This document shows positions 18,232 through 26,476 of a stretch of 63,615 bases of DNA, in pieces (position 1 is the first letter of the stretch; every line of letters starts with the position of its first letter). Under the pieces are notes generated by a model that worked only from the letters and a program-made list of their open reading frames with translations, did no database searches and was not told the DNA's origin. Both the position numbers and the translations under genes were made by a program. Source of the DNA: Oscillospiraceae bacterium (GTDB lineage: Bacteria; Bacillota; Clostridia; Oscillospirales; CAG-272); contig SVRY01000012.1 in NCBI GenBank assembly GCA_015064585.1, forward strand, positions 1 through 63,615, given 5' to 3'.

Positions 18232-21200
18232 TTATGCTTCTGTTCCGTAAACCGCAATTTCGGTAATGGGAGCAACAGCACTACCTGCCTTTACAAATCC
18301 CTTAATGGTCAAAGAAGAGGTCGTTACACCGCCAAGATCCACTTCAATCGCATCAGCGGTTCTATGCAAAGCAACTTCAATGGTAGAGCCATCCGAAAGC
18401 TCAACGATTGCATCGGTATAATGAGAATCAGATGCAGCCGCACGCAGCAGAATTTCAAGAGTATTCACCTTTACATTTCTGCCGAAATCAATCTTGATCC
18501 AAGAATTGGTTGTATCAGTTCCGGGATTCCAGCACTGGTTGGGCCAATTTGCCTTGTCAGATTGGTTAGATCTGAAACTGTCAATTACATTTCTGGCAGC
18601 TGCAACGGCATCGGTAGTACCGGTTGCACTGGAGGTTGCATGCGGATATGCATCCTTGGCTGCTGCCATATCATATCCGTTCAGAGCAAGATTGCGTTCC
18701 TTGGACAGTTCATCCGCATCGGGGATACGAACAACGATCATATTGTTAGTATAACCGTAGCTGGAACTGCGCATTGTCTGAGGATATACCGCTGTGATAT
18801 TGGCAAAGGTATATGTCCAAGTACCGTTGGGAACATAAATGATGCTCTCGCCCATTCTACCGTTGAGGGTTACAGCAATATACTTCTTACCTTCAGGCAA
18901 CTTAACGGTTACAGTAGAGCCGTTAGAATACTTTTCAGCCACATTCAAAAGAACGAAGCCATCACCGGAATTGGTGTAAGTATTCTTCGTGCTCTTGTAG
19001 GTAACTTCAATGGTGCCTTTATCAAGCGTGCCTGCTATAGCCATCTTGGCACATTTATCAAGCATATCATAGAATGCGCGCTTATTTTCCTTTTCCTGGA
19101 ACATTCTTTCAGCGGTTGAATCCCACTGAGATGCCTCATTGTATGTACCGTAAGCAGGAACTGCCAAGTCGATCCAACATGCGATCGCACGGATCTGGTT
19201 ATCCGTCAAACCGCCGTGACCCGACTGCAGCTTTGCAATGATACCGCTCTTGGAAGAGCCATAGCTGTTAGGCTTCTGAATTTCGGGTGCACTCATGGTA
19301 GAAAGGAAGTTAACATATTTATTGGAATAACCAACAAATTGATATCCGCCCACAGTATTACCGCCGTAAGATGCGGTAGAACCTGTCAGGAACAGATAAG
19401 ACAATGGATAGGTACGGTGCATACGAGATGCAAAAATCGGAATACCTTCCAGAGAGAAAGGAGCATTGGATTCACCTGCAGTCTTAACCAGTTTTACAGA
19501 GAGTGTTGTATCAAAGGTTTTACCGCCGGCATCATTCACAACAGAAACAGCAATTACGTTCTTGCCTTCCTTCAATACGCTATACGGATCTACAGAAGCC
19601 ATCAGGGTAGTTTCGCTGTCGCTCCAACCGTTTTCTTTGTGAATCTGTTTACCGTTAATATAGAATACAGGATCTTCATCATAGAAAGTCTTCATGATGA
19701 ATTGACCGCCCTTGTATTGTTCTATATTGGTAACAGTAAACTCATACCGCAGGAACAGAGAGCTTCCGCTCCATGCAGTACTTCCGCTGACACGGTCACC
19801 AAAAGGAGCCTTGGCGGACTTCCAAGAGGAATCATCAAATTCAAGGGTATTCCAACCGTCAGCAGGCTTGGTAAATGTATACTTCCAAGTCTGTCTGGAA
19901 CCAAAAATATCCACAACGTCACTCTCTACGCCTACACGCAGAGCAACATCAATATAATTGGTACCGCCGGAAACAGTTACTTCAACTGTATTTTGACCTT
20001 TTTTAAACAGTGCGATCTGCGTTTTGGTCAAGGATATCTTTTCATTTTTCACAGTATCGGAACTGCCGGTAAACAATACATTACCGTTAACCTTTACCGT
20101 AACAGTACCGGAATATGCAATTTCAAGCTTGAAGTCGCATGCTTCTATGTCGTACTGTGTAATCATAACATCCTTGGTCAGTACCAAAGTACCCGAAGTC
20201 CACTGCGAGTTAATATCGGTCTGTGCAGCGGTAATCTTTCCAAAAGGAGCATAACGTGCCTTTACAGGACTGCCATCGATGGAGTAATTCCAAATATCGC
20301 TCTTAGAAATAACATATTCGCCGGCAATAATAGACTCATCAGCATTTGCCTTTTGTACTTGAATTGCATTGTAAGAAATAGTGGTATTGCTGTGGCATTC
20401 GATACAGCTGCTATCGAAAATAGGCTGAACTACATCCAGATAAGAAAAGCCGATAGACTTATCATTGTAAGGATCATATCCTTCATAGCTTTCCACATCT
20501 GCCATCCAAAGATCGGGCTGCAGTTTCTGAACACCCTTCTTCATGGCATCGGTAATACCGTTATCGTTGGTGGGAGCGGTATTCTTATCTTCATGGCAAC
20601 CTACGCAAGAGTAGGTCTCACCGGGCATCAAAGTAGACCAGCTGCGCATGGTCTGAATCACCTTACCGTCTTTATCCAAGAGCTGGAAGTAAACGGGGGT
20701 ATCAGAGGGTACGCTGAAGAGCACGGATCCGTCCGCTTCGACAGGTACGATACCAAGAACAGACTTAACGTCCCAAGAACCGTTACCGGTCGCAATGGGG
20801 GAGAAGGGGTCGCCTACGCCGGAACCGCTGGACTGAGTAGCACCGATTGCGCTGGCGCGGTAAACTACTTCAACAACACGCAAATATGCAACACTGCCTC
20901 TTTCAACGCCCTTCATGGCTTCTCCGTCATAAACATCGGCAACATAATAGTTACCGGTATTCTGAGCATAGTTAACCAGACTGGGACGGTTGAAATTGGT
21001 TGTCAATTTAATGGGAACGATCTGGCTTGCGGGCAGATCGGAAGTACCTTCTACTAAAGTTACAGACTGTCCTCTCTTGTTCATCAGAACGATGTCAAAT
21101 GCAGTGGAAATGCCGCTGTAGCCTTGAATAGTGGATACCAAATACAAATCGGAAGAAATAGCATAGGGATACTTATAAACAGTACCTGACTGGCCGTATC

Positions 21201-22239
21201 CGTCCACGCTTCCGTTGGTGCCGCAGTGAGCATCGGGATTGATAAACTGGATAGCATCCTTTTCATTTCTGCCTTCGTTGGTATCAATCAGACAAAGTTT
21301 ACCGATCTGAGGAACATGGTGTCCCGAAACAACAGAAATATATACACCGGGCTCACCATCAACTTCTCTGGTATGCAGAAGCGTTGTGGGGAAGTTACTG
21401 TTATTACCAAACAGTTCGGTTTGGTTGGTACCGTCTTGATTCATTTGGAATACACCCTGTACCCACATTTGCGTACGGTCATTGTAATCCCAACGGGTAT
21501 ACAGCACACGGCCATCGGAACAAACTGTCGGATATGTGGTATGAACCTGGTCATAACCCACACGGATAATGTTGCTGCCGTCGCCATTCATAATGTAGTT
21601 GTTGCATACAGTGGTATGCCAACAGTCAACGGTCTGTACATCACGGTTGGAGCTGAACACGATATTGCCATTGGGCAAATATTTAGGTTCAAGATCCGAA
21701 TGACCGGAACCGAATGTAAGCTGCTTATAGGGATAAGAACCGTTTGTCATATCCAATTCATAGATATGATAGTCATCAGCCGAAGAAGTCTTCCAAGAAA
21801 AGAGTACCTTTGTTCCGTCTGCCGAAACATCCGGATCACGGATAACACCCTTTGTGGAGCTCAAAAGCTCAGTTTCAAACACATCCGCAGTACCATTTCC
21901 GCAATCGAGCAGAGCAAGCAATACCATGGCAGAGCCTGCATGGAAATTGGTTTCGCGATACAGATCGTCACCTGTGATAACTTCTGCAAGTGCATCGGTA
22001 TATGCATAGTGAGAACCTGCCATCTGCTTCGCTTTTACTACAACATAGTGAGACGAGAAATCCAACAGCTCTTGTACTTCAGGGGTGATCTTGATATTAC
22101 CTGTTTTTACGGTAGAACCGTTAAAATCAACTACTTCATCTGCACTGGACTTAAAGGACACGGTGAGCAAACACGCCGCGGTACATATAGTAAGTACAGC
22201 CAGTACAGCAATGATTCTTTTCAAACTGTATCCTTTCAT
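18232..22239 (-). CDS. Exported di-haem protein resembling the alpha subunit of hydrazine synthase, with discoidin-like C-terminus
   Basis: 1335 residues with a signal peptide (about 1-33). Residues of about 130-460 carry PD40/TolB-like propeller strands (VSADGTKVLFSW, YLPNGNIVFSSNRD, VCSDGRVLYTRW). Two c-type haem motifs follow: CVGCH at 545-549 (20593-20607) and CIECH at 612-616 (20392-20406). Residues of about 680-920 are beta-sandwich modules (RYEFTVTN, FYINGKQIHKENGW). At 930-1035 comes PLSYLF and ACWIDLAVPAYGTY, a region also seen at the C-terminus of HzsA-like proteins. Residues of about 1180-1335 look like a discoidin (F5/8 C) module. The propeller/middle domain/di-haem layout resembles HzsA but is about 500 residues longer because of the binding modules. 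ATG follows the preceding stop by one base; GAGGTAG in the preceding gene is the RBS, so translation is coupled. The reaction is unknown; see findings. Confidence 0.82.
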   Translation of the reverse strand: MKGYSLKRIIAVLAVLTICTAACLLTVSFKSSADEVVDFNGSTVKTGNIKITPEVQELLDFSSHYVVVKAKQMAGSHYAYTDALAEVITGDDLYRETNFHAGSAMVLLALLDCGNGTADVFETELLSSTKGVIRDPDVSADGTKVLFSWKTSSADDYHIYELDMTNGSYPYKQLTFGSGHSDLEPKYLPNGNIVFSSNRDVQTVDCWHTTVCNNYIMNGDGSNIIRVGYDQVHTTYPTVCSDGRVLYTRWDYNDRTQMWVQGVFQMNQDGTNQTELFGNNSNFPTTLLHTREVDGEPGVYISVVSGHHVPQIGKLCLIDTNEGRNEKDAIQFINPDAHCGTNGSVDGYGQSGTVYKYPYAISSDLYLVSTIQGYSGISTAFDIVLMNKRGQSVTLVEGTSDLPASQIVPIKLTTNFNRPSLVNYAQNTGNYYVADVYDGEAMKGVERGSVAYLRVVEVVYRASAIGATQSSGSGVGDPFSPIATGNGSWDVKSVLGIVPVEADGSVLFSVPSDTPVYFQLLDKDGKVIQTMRSWSTLMPGETYSCVGCHEDKNTAPTNDNGITDAMKKGVQKLQPDLWMADVESYEGYDPYNDKSIGFSYLDVVQPIFDSSCIECHSNTTISYNAIQVQKANADESIIAGEYVISKSDIWNYSIDGSPVKARYAPFGKITAAQTDINSQWTSGTLVLTKDVMITQYDIEACDFKLEIAYSGTVTVKVNGNVLFTGSSDTVKNEKISLTKTQIALFKKGQNTVEVTVSGGTNYIDVALRVGVESDVVDIFGSRQTWKYTFTKPADGWNTLEFDDSSWKSAKAPFGDRVSGSTAWSGSSLFLRYEFTVTNIEQYKGGQFIMKTFYDEDPVFYINGKQIHKENGWSDSETTLMASVDPYSVLKEGKNVIAVSVVNDAGGKTFDTTLSVKLVKTAGESNAPFSLEGIPIFASRMHRTYPLSYLFLTGSTASYGGNTVGGYQFVGYSNKYVNFLSTMSAPEIQKPNSYGSSKSGIIAKLQSGHGGLTDNQIRAIACWIDLAVPAYGTYNEASQWDSTAERMFQEKENKRAFYDMLDKCAKMAIAGTLDKGTIEVTYKSTKNTYTNSGDGFVLLNVAEKYSNGSTVTVKLPEGKKYIAVTLNGRMGESIIYVPNGTWTYTFANITAVYPQTMRSSSYGYTNNMIVVRIPDADELSKERNLALNGYDMAAAKDAYPHATSSATGTTDAVAAARNVIDSFRSNQSDKANWPNQCWNPGTDTTNSWIKIDFGRNVKVNTLEILLRAAASDSHYTDAIVELSDGSTIEVALHRTADAIEVDLGGVTTSSLTIKGFVKAGSAVAPITEIAVYGTEA

Positions 22240-22240
22240 C

Positions 22241-24505
22241 TTATTCTACCTCACAATTCAGCCGATATACGGTAGCCAAAGCACTACCATCTTCGGCGGT
22301 AATGGCGATCTCAAGATAACTTCCCTTCTTAATATCCGAAGGAATCTTGAAATCAGAAAGTTCAATCTTGGAAAGCTGTCTGTATGACAATTTTCCGATT
22401 TCCTGTTTGTAACTGGTGACAGCCTTTTTATCGGCATCATACAGTGTGATCGTAACAGTTGCCGCCGCCGTGTTGGTCTTTGTCTGACAACGAACTGTTA
22501 CAGTTTCCAGCGTTGCACCGGGTTTCAGTTTGCAGGTCAATGTGTTACCGTCTTTATCGGTTCCAAATACCTGTTCTACGCCGTAATCTTCATCGACAAT
22601 ACCGATGGAAAGAACAAATTCAGCAAGATCCGAAATTTCGTTATCTTTCAGTGTAGGCGCAAACTTACGAATGATATCTTCCATACTGGTAACGCCGCCG
22701 TTATAAATCCAAGGATAAGAACGCCATGCTTCTACCAAAGTGGGGGTTACAAACTCACGGTTCTCCCATGTTCCGTCGGTACCGAGATAAGGAGATTTGT
22801 GGAATGAGAGGTCTGTGTACAAAGGAGCGGGATGGCACTCAGCGCATCCGGCGCTTGCAAATAGCTTTTTGCCGCGCAAAGCAGCTTCGGACAGTGTGCC
22901 GTCTCTGTTCAGGTAGGGGCTGTCAATGGGAAGCAACGAACGCAGATAGTCGTCAATGGCAACCAACATATCCTCTTCCAAAACATTAAACTGAATGTAC
23001 AGCATACCCTTACGTACTGCAGTTTCAGCATCCGCACGGGCACCGGTGATCATTACAGGCGGAGTACGGTGAGAGAATAACATACTCTTGGTGTTTTTGG
23101 GATTACCCAAACCATCGTTGAGGTTATCCCAGTTCAGTGCGTCTGTACGTGCATCGGGATGACAGGATGCACAGCTTTCCCACTGCTGATAGCAGAAACG
23201 AGCGTCAAACCAAACCATTTCGCCCAAACGTTCACTGGTATCCTCCAGCTGCTTGCCAACCGTAATGGTAGAGGAAGTAACATTTCTCTTATCTGCGAAG
23301 TCAAGCACATCAATCGTAGAGGTAAAATACTGTGCAACATACAGTTTATCGCCTACCAGTTCGATATCACGCGCACCGTTACCCGAAAGTGTGTATCGTG
23401 TCTGACGGTTGGGAGTACCGGAAAGTGAGGACAAGAAGTTAATGTAGTTAACAATGTCCTTTTTGCCGTCTATAATCGTTCTGCCGGCTTCAATCTGCGT
23501 ATCAATGTACTGCAACAGATTGTTGATATTAACGGTCATGATCTCCTGTGTACCGGAAAGAGAAACATACAGCATATTACCGTCTTCGTTCACTGCAATG
23601 TCCCAAGGGTTTGCAGCCCCCACTTCCAATTCATCAAGCAGGATTGCAAATGAATCATATGTTTTGGTATCGATCACAGAGAATGCATTGGAGTTGATCC
23701 AACCACGGTCAAGCTGAGTGGTGGGATATGTATAACGAGCAACCAAATGAGTAACAAACACAGTGCTTCCATCCGGAGAAACTGCCAGTCCGCGCACCCC
23801 GGTCGTGCCGTCGGTCAAGGTAATTGTCTTCTTCACGGTGTTCTTCGCGGTGTCAAGCACAGTTACGGTAGACGCAACGATGTCTTCACTGGATGCGGTC
23901 GAAGAAAGATGGTTAGCAATGTAAAGATCATTACCTGCCAAAGCCATAGCAACCGGTTCTCTGCCGACATCCACAGTTGCAGTCACTTTTCCGGTTGCAA
24001 GGTCAACTACAGATACGCTGTTATCAAAACGGTTTGCCACATAGGCTACCTTACCTTTGATAACAATATCGTTGGGAGTATGACCCACTTCAATGCTGGA
24101 CTTAACAGTGAGATTGGTATCCAAAACAACCAGTTCTCCTGCCAGTTCACCGACAAGCGCATATACATCGTCACCGGTAGCCAGAACGCGCTGAACAGAA
24201 CCATTCATCTGACGTACAGCAATTTCTTTACCGGCAGCATCGAGTTTCGTAACGGCATTTGCCGTCGCATCCGAAACATATATGTTGCCTGCCTTGTCTA
24301 CCGATACCGAAGAGGGGGAGCGGTAGGCATTTTCAATGGACTCAATAGGATCTGTGGTAGGATCGTCTACCGAAGGATCCTTCGGCTTTCGGCTCTTACC
24401 GCTTAATCCGAGCACCAGCGTTAGTGTAATAGCCAACACCAGTACCAGAAGCACAATTGAGATCCGAATCAAGTCCTTACGACTGATTGATTTCTTTTCT
24501 TTCAT
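22241..24505 (-). CDS. Membrane-anchored beta-propeller fused to a di-haem cytochrome c peroxidase/MauG-like module
   Basis: 754 residues. A basic N-terminus and one membrane helix (about 13-35) act as a signal anchor, followed by a Pro/Asp linker. Residues of about 55-410 are a YVTN/YncE-type propeller (VAYVANRFDNSVSVVDLATGKV, GNDLYIANHL, PDGSTVFVTH). Residues of about 425-640 are a MauG/cytochrome c peroxidase-like module with CASCH at 445-449 (23159-23173), CAECH at 554-558 (22832-22846), and typical stretches RGKKLFASAGCAECHPAPLYTD and PTLVEAWRSYPWIYNGG. The last 110 residues are a beta-rich domain. In anammox hydrazine synthase the beta (propeller) and gamma (di-haem) subunits have these same folds as separate chains. 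It is outside the membrane and needs haem attachment by the upstream Ccs pair. Peroxidase or electron-transfer function is equally possible. Confidence 0.83.
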   Translation of the reverse strand: MKEKKSISRKDLIRISIVLLVLVLAITLTLVLGLSGKSRKPKDPSVDDPTTDPIESIENAYRSPSSVSVDKAGNIYVSDATANAVTKLDAAGKEIAVRQMNGSVQRVLATGDDVYALVGELAGELVVLDTNLTVKSSIEVGHTPNDIVIKGKVAYVANRFDNSVSVVDLATGKVTATVDVGREPVAMALAGNDLYIANHLSSTASSEDIVASTVTVLDTAKNTVKKTITLTDGTTGVRGLAVSPDGSTVFVTHLVARYTYPTTQLDRGWINSNAFSVIDTKTYDSFAILLDELEVGAANPWDIAVNEDGNMLYVSLSGTQEIMTVNINNLLQYIDTQIEAGRTIIDGKKDIVNYINFLSSLSGTPNRQTRYTLSGNGARDIELVGDKLYVAQYFTSTIDVLDFADKRNVTSSTITVGKQLEDTSERLGEMVWFDARFCYQQWESCASCHPDARTDALNWDNLNDGLGNPKNTKSMLFSHRTPPVMITGARADAETAVRKGMLYIQFNVLEEDMLVAIDDYLRSLLPIDSPYLNRDGTLSEAALRGKKLFASAGCAECHPAPLYTDLSFHKSPYLGTDGTWENREFVTPTLVEAWRSYPWIYNGGVTSMEDIIRKFAPTLKDNEISDLAEFVLSIGIVDEDYGVEQVFGTDKDGNTLTCKLKPGATLETVTVRCQTKTNTAAATVTITLYDADKKAVTSYKQEIGKLSYRQLSKIELSDFKIPSDIKKGSYLEIAITAEDGSALATVYRLNCEVE

Positions 24506-24559
24506 GGCAATTTGATCTTCAAAAGAAGATTTCTCCCTTCTTTAAATTTTGCCCTGGGG

Positions 24560-25345
24560 TTAACTGTATACATGAACGGATGTAGTATTGTTCATTACGT
24601 TGACAAAGAAAAACGTAACGACAATACCCACAAATCCAAGTATAACCAATATACGGGTATATTTCTTCAGCGGCTTTCTTCTGTAGCAGTGCAGGTACAG
24701 CACAAAGATAAGCCATGTTACAAGCGCCCAGTTCTCTTTGATGTCCCAGCTCCAAAAATCGCCCCACACCTGGTCTGCCCAAACCGCACCCAAAAACATA
24801 CCGCTTGTCATAAACGGAAACATAGTACGGATGCAGCAATACGCCGTGCGCTCAAATTCCATGCATTTATCCTTACGAATAAAAGACATTACGATCAGCA
24901 AAAATGCGACCGCTCCCAGACAGTAGGAAATCATATAAACCAGTACATGCGGGATAAAAAACGGCGACTGCAACGCAGGAGGATAGTAGGATTCGGGATT
25001 GGTTTCCATCACTGCTGTACCTGTCATAACAATTGCGGAAGCAAACGAAAACACCGAGAAATATCCGCGGCACCGACAGATATAGGTCAAATACAGATAG
25101 AATGGAACAAAACAAATACCGAGTACAATCAGCACTTGGAAAATAGAAACAAAGGGAACGTGACCATTGTAAAAATAGTTATTTACGATTGCCACTGCAT
25201 TGCCAAAAGCACCCGCCGCCCAAAAACCGTATTTCAGTTTTTTTAAGATCGGCATTTTCTTTTCATAAAGAGAACAGCCAAACGCAATATAATACAGACC
25301 GGCAGTGACTGCCAAGAGAACACGCAGTACAGTGTTACTGAACAT
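24560..25345 (-). CDS. CcsA-like cytochrome c assembly protein (System II haem handling)
   Basis: 261 residues from ATG 25345; AAGGA lies 11 bases upstream, and in-frame GTG codons just before it are alternatives. About seven or eight membrane helices. The tryptophan-rich WWD motif of haem-handling proteins is clear at about residues 186-211: VWADQVWGDFWSWDIKENW. The His before it (SPFFIPHVLVYMISY, about 133) and the one after it (YLHCYRR, about 219) match the two external haem-ligating histidines of CcsA/ResC. CcsA with Ccs1 brings haem across the membrane and attaches it to CXXCH cysteines. At 261 residues it is shorter than typical CcsA (about 300-390). Its start overlaps the ResB-like gene end; 54 bp later comes the propeller-di-haem gene, its likely substrate. 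Confidence 0.9.
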   Translation of the reverse strand: MFSNTVLRVLLAVTAGLYYIAFGCSLYEKKMPILKKLKYGFWAAGAFGNAVAIVNNYFYNGHVPFVSIFQVLIVLGICFVPFYLYLTYICRCRGYFSVFSFASAIVMTGTAVMETNPESYYPPALQSPFFIPHVLVYMISYCLGAVAFLLIVMSFIRKDKCMEFERTAYCCIRTMFPFMTSGMFLGAVWADQVWGDFWSWDIKENWALVTWLIFVLYLHCYRRKPLKKYTRILVILGFVGIVVTFFFVNVMNNTTSVHVYS

Positions 25346-26231
25346 CACTACCACCGTCCTTTCTGAACAGGCACATTATGACCGTTCCGGCAAGAGTTGC
25401 AAAAATACCGAACAGAATCGTATATTCCATCGGATCATATTTAGCAGTTAAAACAACTGCATTATCCGCATAATTCATTAAATATATCTTATATCCGTTG
25501 ATATAGATCGGCTTGTTTACCTTCAACTTGTAAGCCACAGGCTGCACATCGTCGGGACCTTTTCTGGTTTCAACAGTCAAATCATATTCACGCACCATGT
25601 TTGTTTCAGGATAGTAGGACACCTTCATATAAGTTGCACTGATCTGGAATCCGAGATCCATTTGATTCTGCGCATCTTTCATATCGGTATATACCGTCTC
25701 GGTTCCTCTTGGATATCTGCCATCTACATCCAGTACAAAGGAAATGCTTTGACCGAGTAAATTCTGAAAAATAAATCCGACCAGCAAAAGAGCCAATCCG
25801 CCATGCAATACAAAGAACCCGATCTTATAGGTCTTTTGACCGTACACCTGCGAAATGCACACACAAATAATCAGTAAAACAGCCACTACGCCCAGCAAAA
25901 TATATAAGACAGTGCCGTCAAAAAGCAAATATGTCTCATAGAAAGTGCCCATTTGTGTATAATCCATTTCCAAACGGGAGGCTTCTGCCGGATCAAGCTT
26001 ATATAGTAATGAAAGATACTCAGCCACCATTACATAACCACCCGGCATGGCAAGCGATCCATCCATCTCTTTCACATCATCAACATGAATATAATAATAA
26101 ACACAATTTTCTTTTGTCACCGAAGCAGGATCCGCTTCTCGGTAATGTGTTTGATTAGACAGGAGCGTCAAAATCAGTACGATGACAAAAACAAAAGCCA
26201 AAATTGCACAGGAAATCTTGTAAAAACGCAT
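25335..26231 (-). CDS. ResB/Ccs1-like cytochrome c biogenesis protein, short form
   Basis: 298 residues from ATG 26231 (MRFYKISCAILAF), preceded by TTGGAG; a longer frame to 26288 lacks a binding site. Four membrane helices are visible: about 5-27, 107-127, 133-156 with a His (GFFVLHGGLALLLVGF), and 266-288. The last soluble region contains VNKPIYINGYKIYLMNY, similar to the conserved 'N-P-y-y-G-y-iYq' strand of ResB. ResB/Ccs1 usually has about 450-550 residues, so this is a reduced form. It is the first gene of the operon and forms the likely synthetase with CcsA. No thioredoxin-like ResA/CcsX or CcdA is encoded nearby. Confidence 0.82.
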   Translation of the reverse strand: MRFYKISCAILAFVFVIVLILTLLSNQTHYREADPASVTKENCVYYYIHVDDVKEMDGSLAMPGGYVMVAEYLSLLYKLDPAEASRLEMDYTQMGTFYETYLLFDGTVLYILLGVVAVLLIICVCISQVYGQKTYKIGFFVLHGGLALLLVGFIFQNLLGQSISFVLDVDGRYPRGTETVYTDMKDAQNQMDLGFQISATYMKVSYYPETNMVREYDLTVETRKGPDDVQPVAYKLKVNKPIYINGYKIYLMNYADNAVVLTAKYDPMEYTILFGIFATLAGTVIMCLFRKDGGSDVQ

Positions 26232-26321
26232 GGCGTACTCCAAAATACAGACTATTATTCGTTTTTTACAGTATAACAAACACCGCAAGCCCTTTGTTTG
26301 TTAAAAATATATCAAACAAGC

Positions 26322-26340
26322 ATACATATCACATATGTAT
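26322..26340. promoter_or_regulatory. Operator-like palindrome between the multihaem operon and the AraC-type gene
   Basis: ATACATAT (26322-26329), CAC, ATATGTAT (26333-26340): a perfect 8-bp inverted repeat with a 3-bp spacer. Its right edge overlaps the presumed -10 of the minus-strand operon (TATAAT, 26339-26344), where a bound protein would block transcription. AraC-type regulators normally bind direct repeats, so a different repressor, or a dimeric one, could be involved. Confidence 0.5.
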
Positions 26341-26367
26341 TATAGCACAATACCTTAATTTTTGAAA
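26339..26367 (-). promoter_or_regulatory. Likely promoter of the multihaem operon
   Basis: On the minus strand, TATAAT (26339-26344) lies 17 bp after a poor -35 match TTTCAA (26362-26367). A perfect -10 with a weak -35 is what one expects of an activator-dependent promoter. The leader to the first start codon is about 100 bases. Confidence 0.5.
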
Positions 26368-26387
26368 TACATTTTCCTGCAATATGA

Positions 26388-26416
26388 TTGACATTTTCTA
26401 CTTTATTTGATATAAT
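26388..26416 (+). promoter_or_regulatory. Promoter of the AraC-type regulator
   Basis: TTGACA (26388-26393), 17 bp, TATAAT (26411-26416): a full consensus promoter, divergent from the multihaem operon promoter about 45 bp away. Confidence 0.85.
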
Positions 26417-26476
26417 AGCTCAACCGATAATTTTTCAGTTTATCTCATCAATGCGCAATTTTGGCGGGAGGATTTT

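Noticed and set aside
19216..21057. Long plus-strand frame of 613 codons
   Set aside because: It lies antisense inside the HzsA-like gene; it has no signal, domain or ribosome binding site, whereas the minus frame has clear haem motifs and domains.
18232..24505. Claim that the organism performs anammox
   Set aside because: Only HzsA-like and HzsB/C-like folds are inferred; hydrazine dehydrogenase, nitrite reductase or anammoxosome genes are not seen, and haem ligands may differ.
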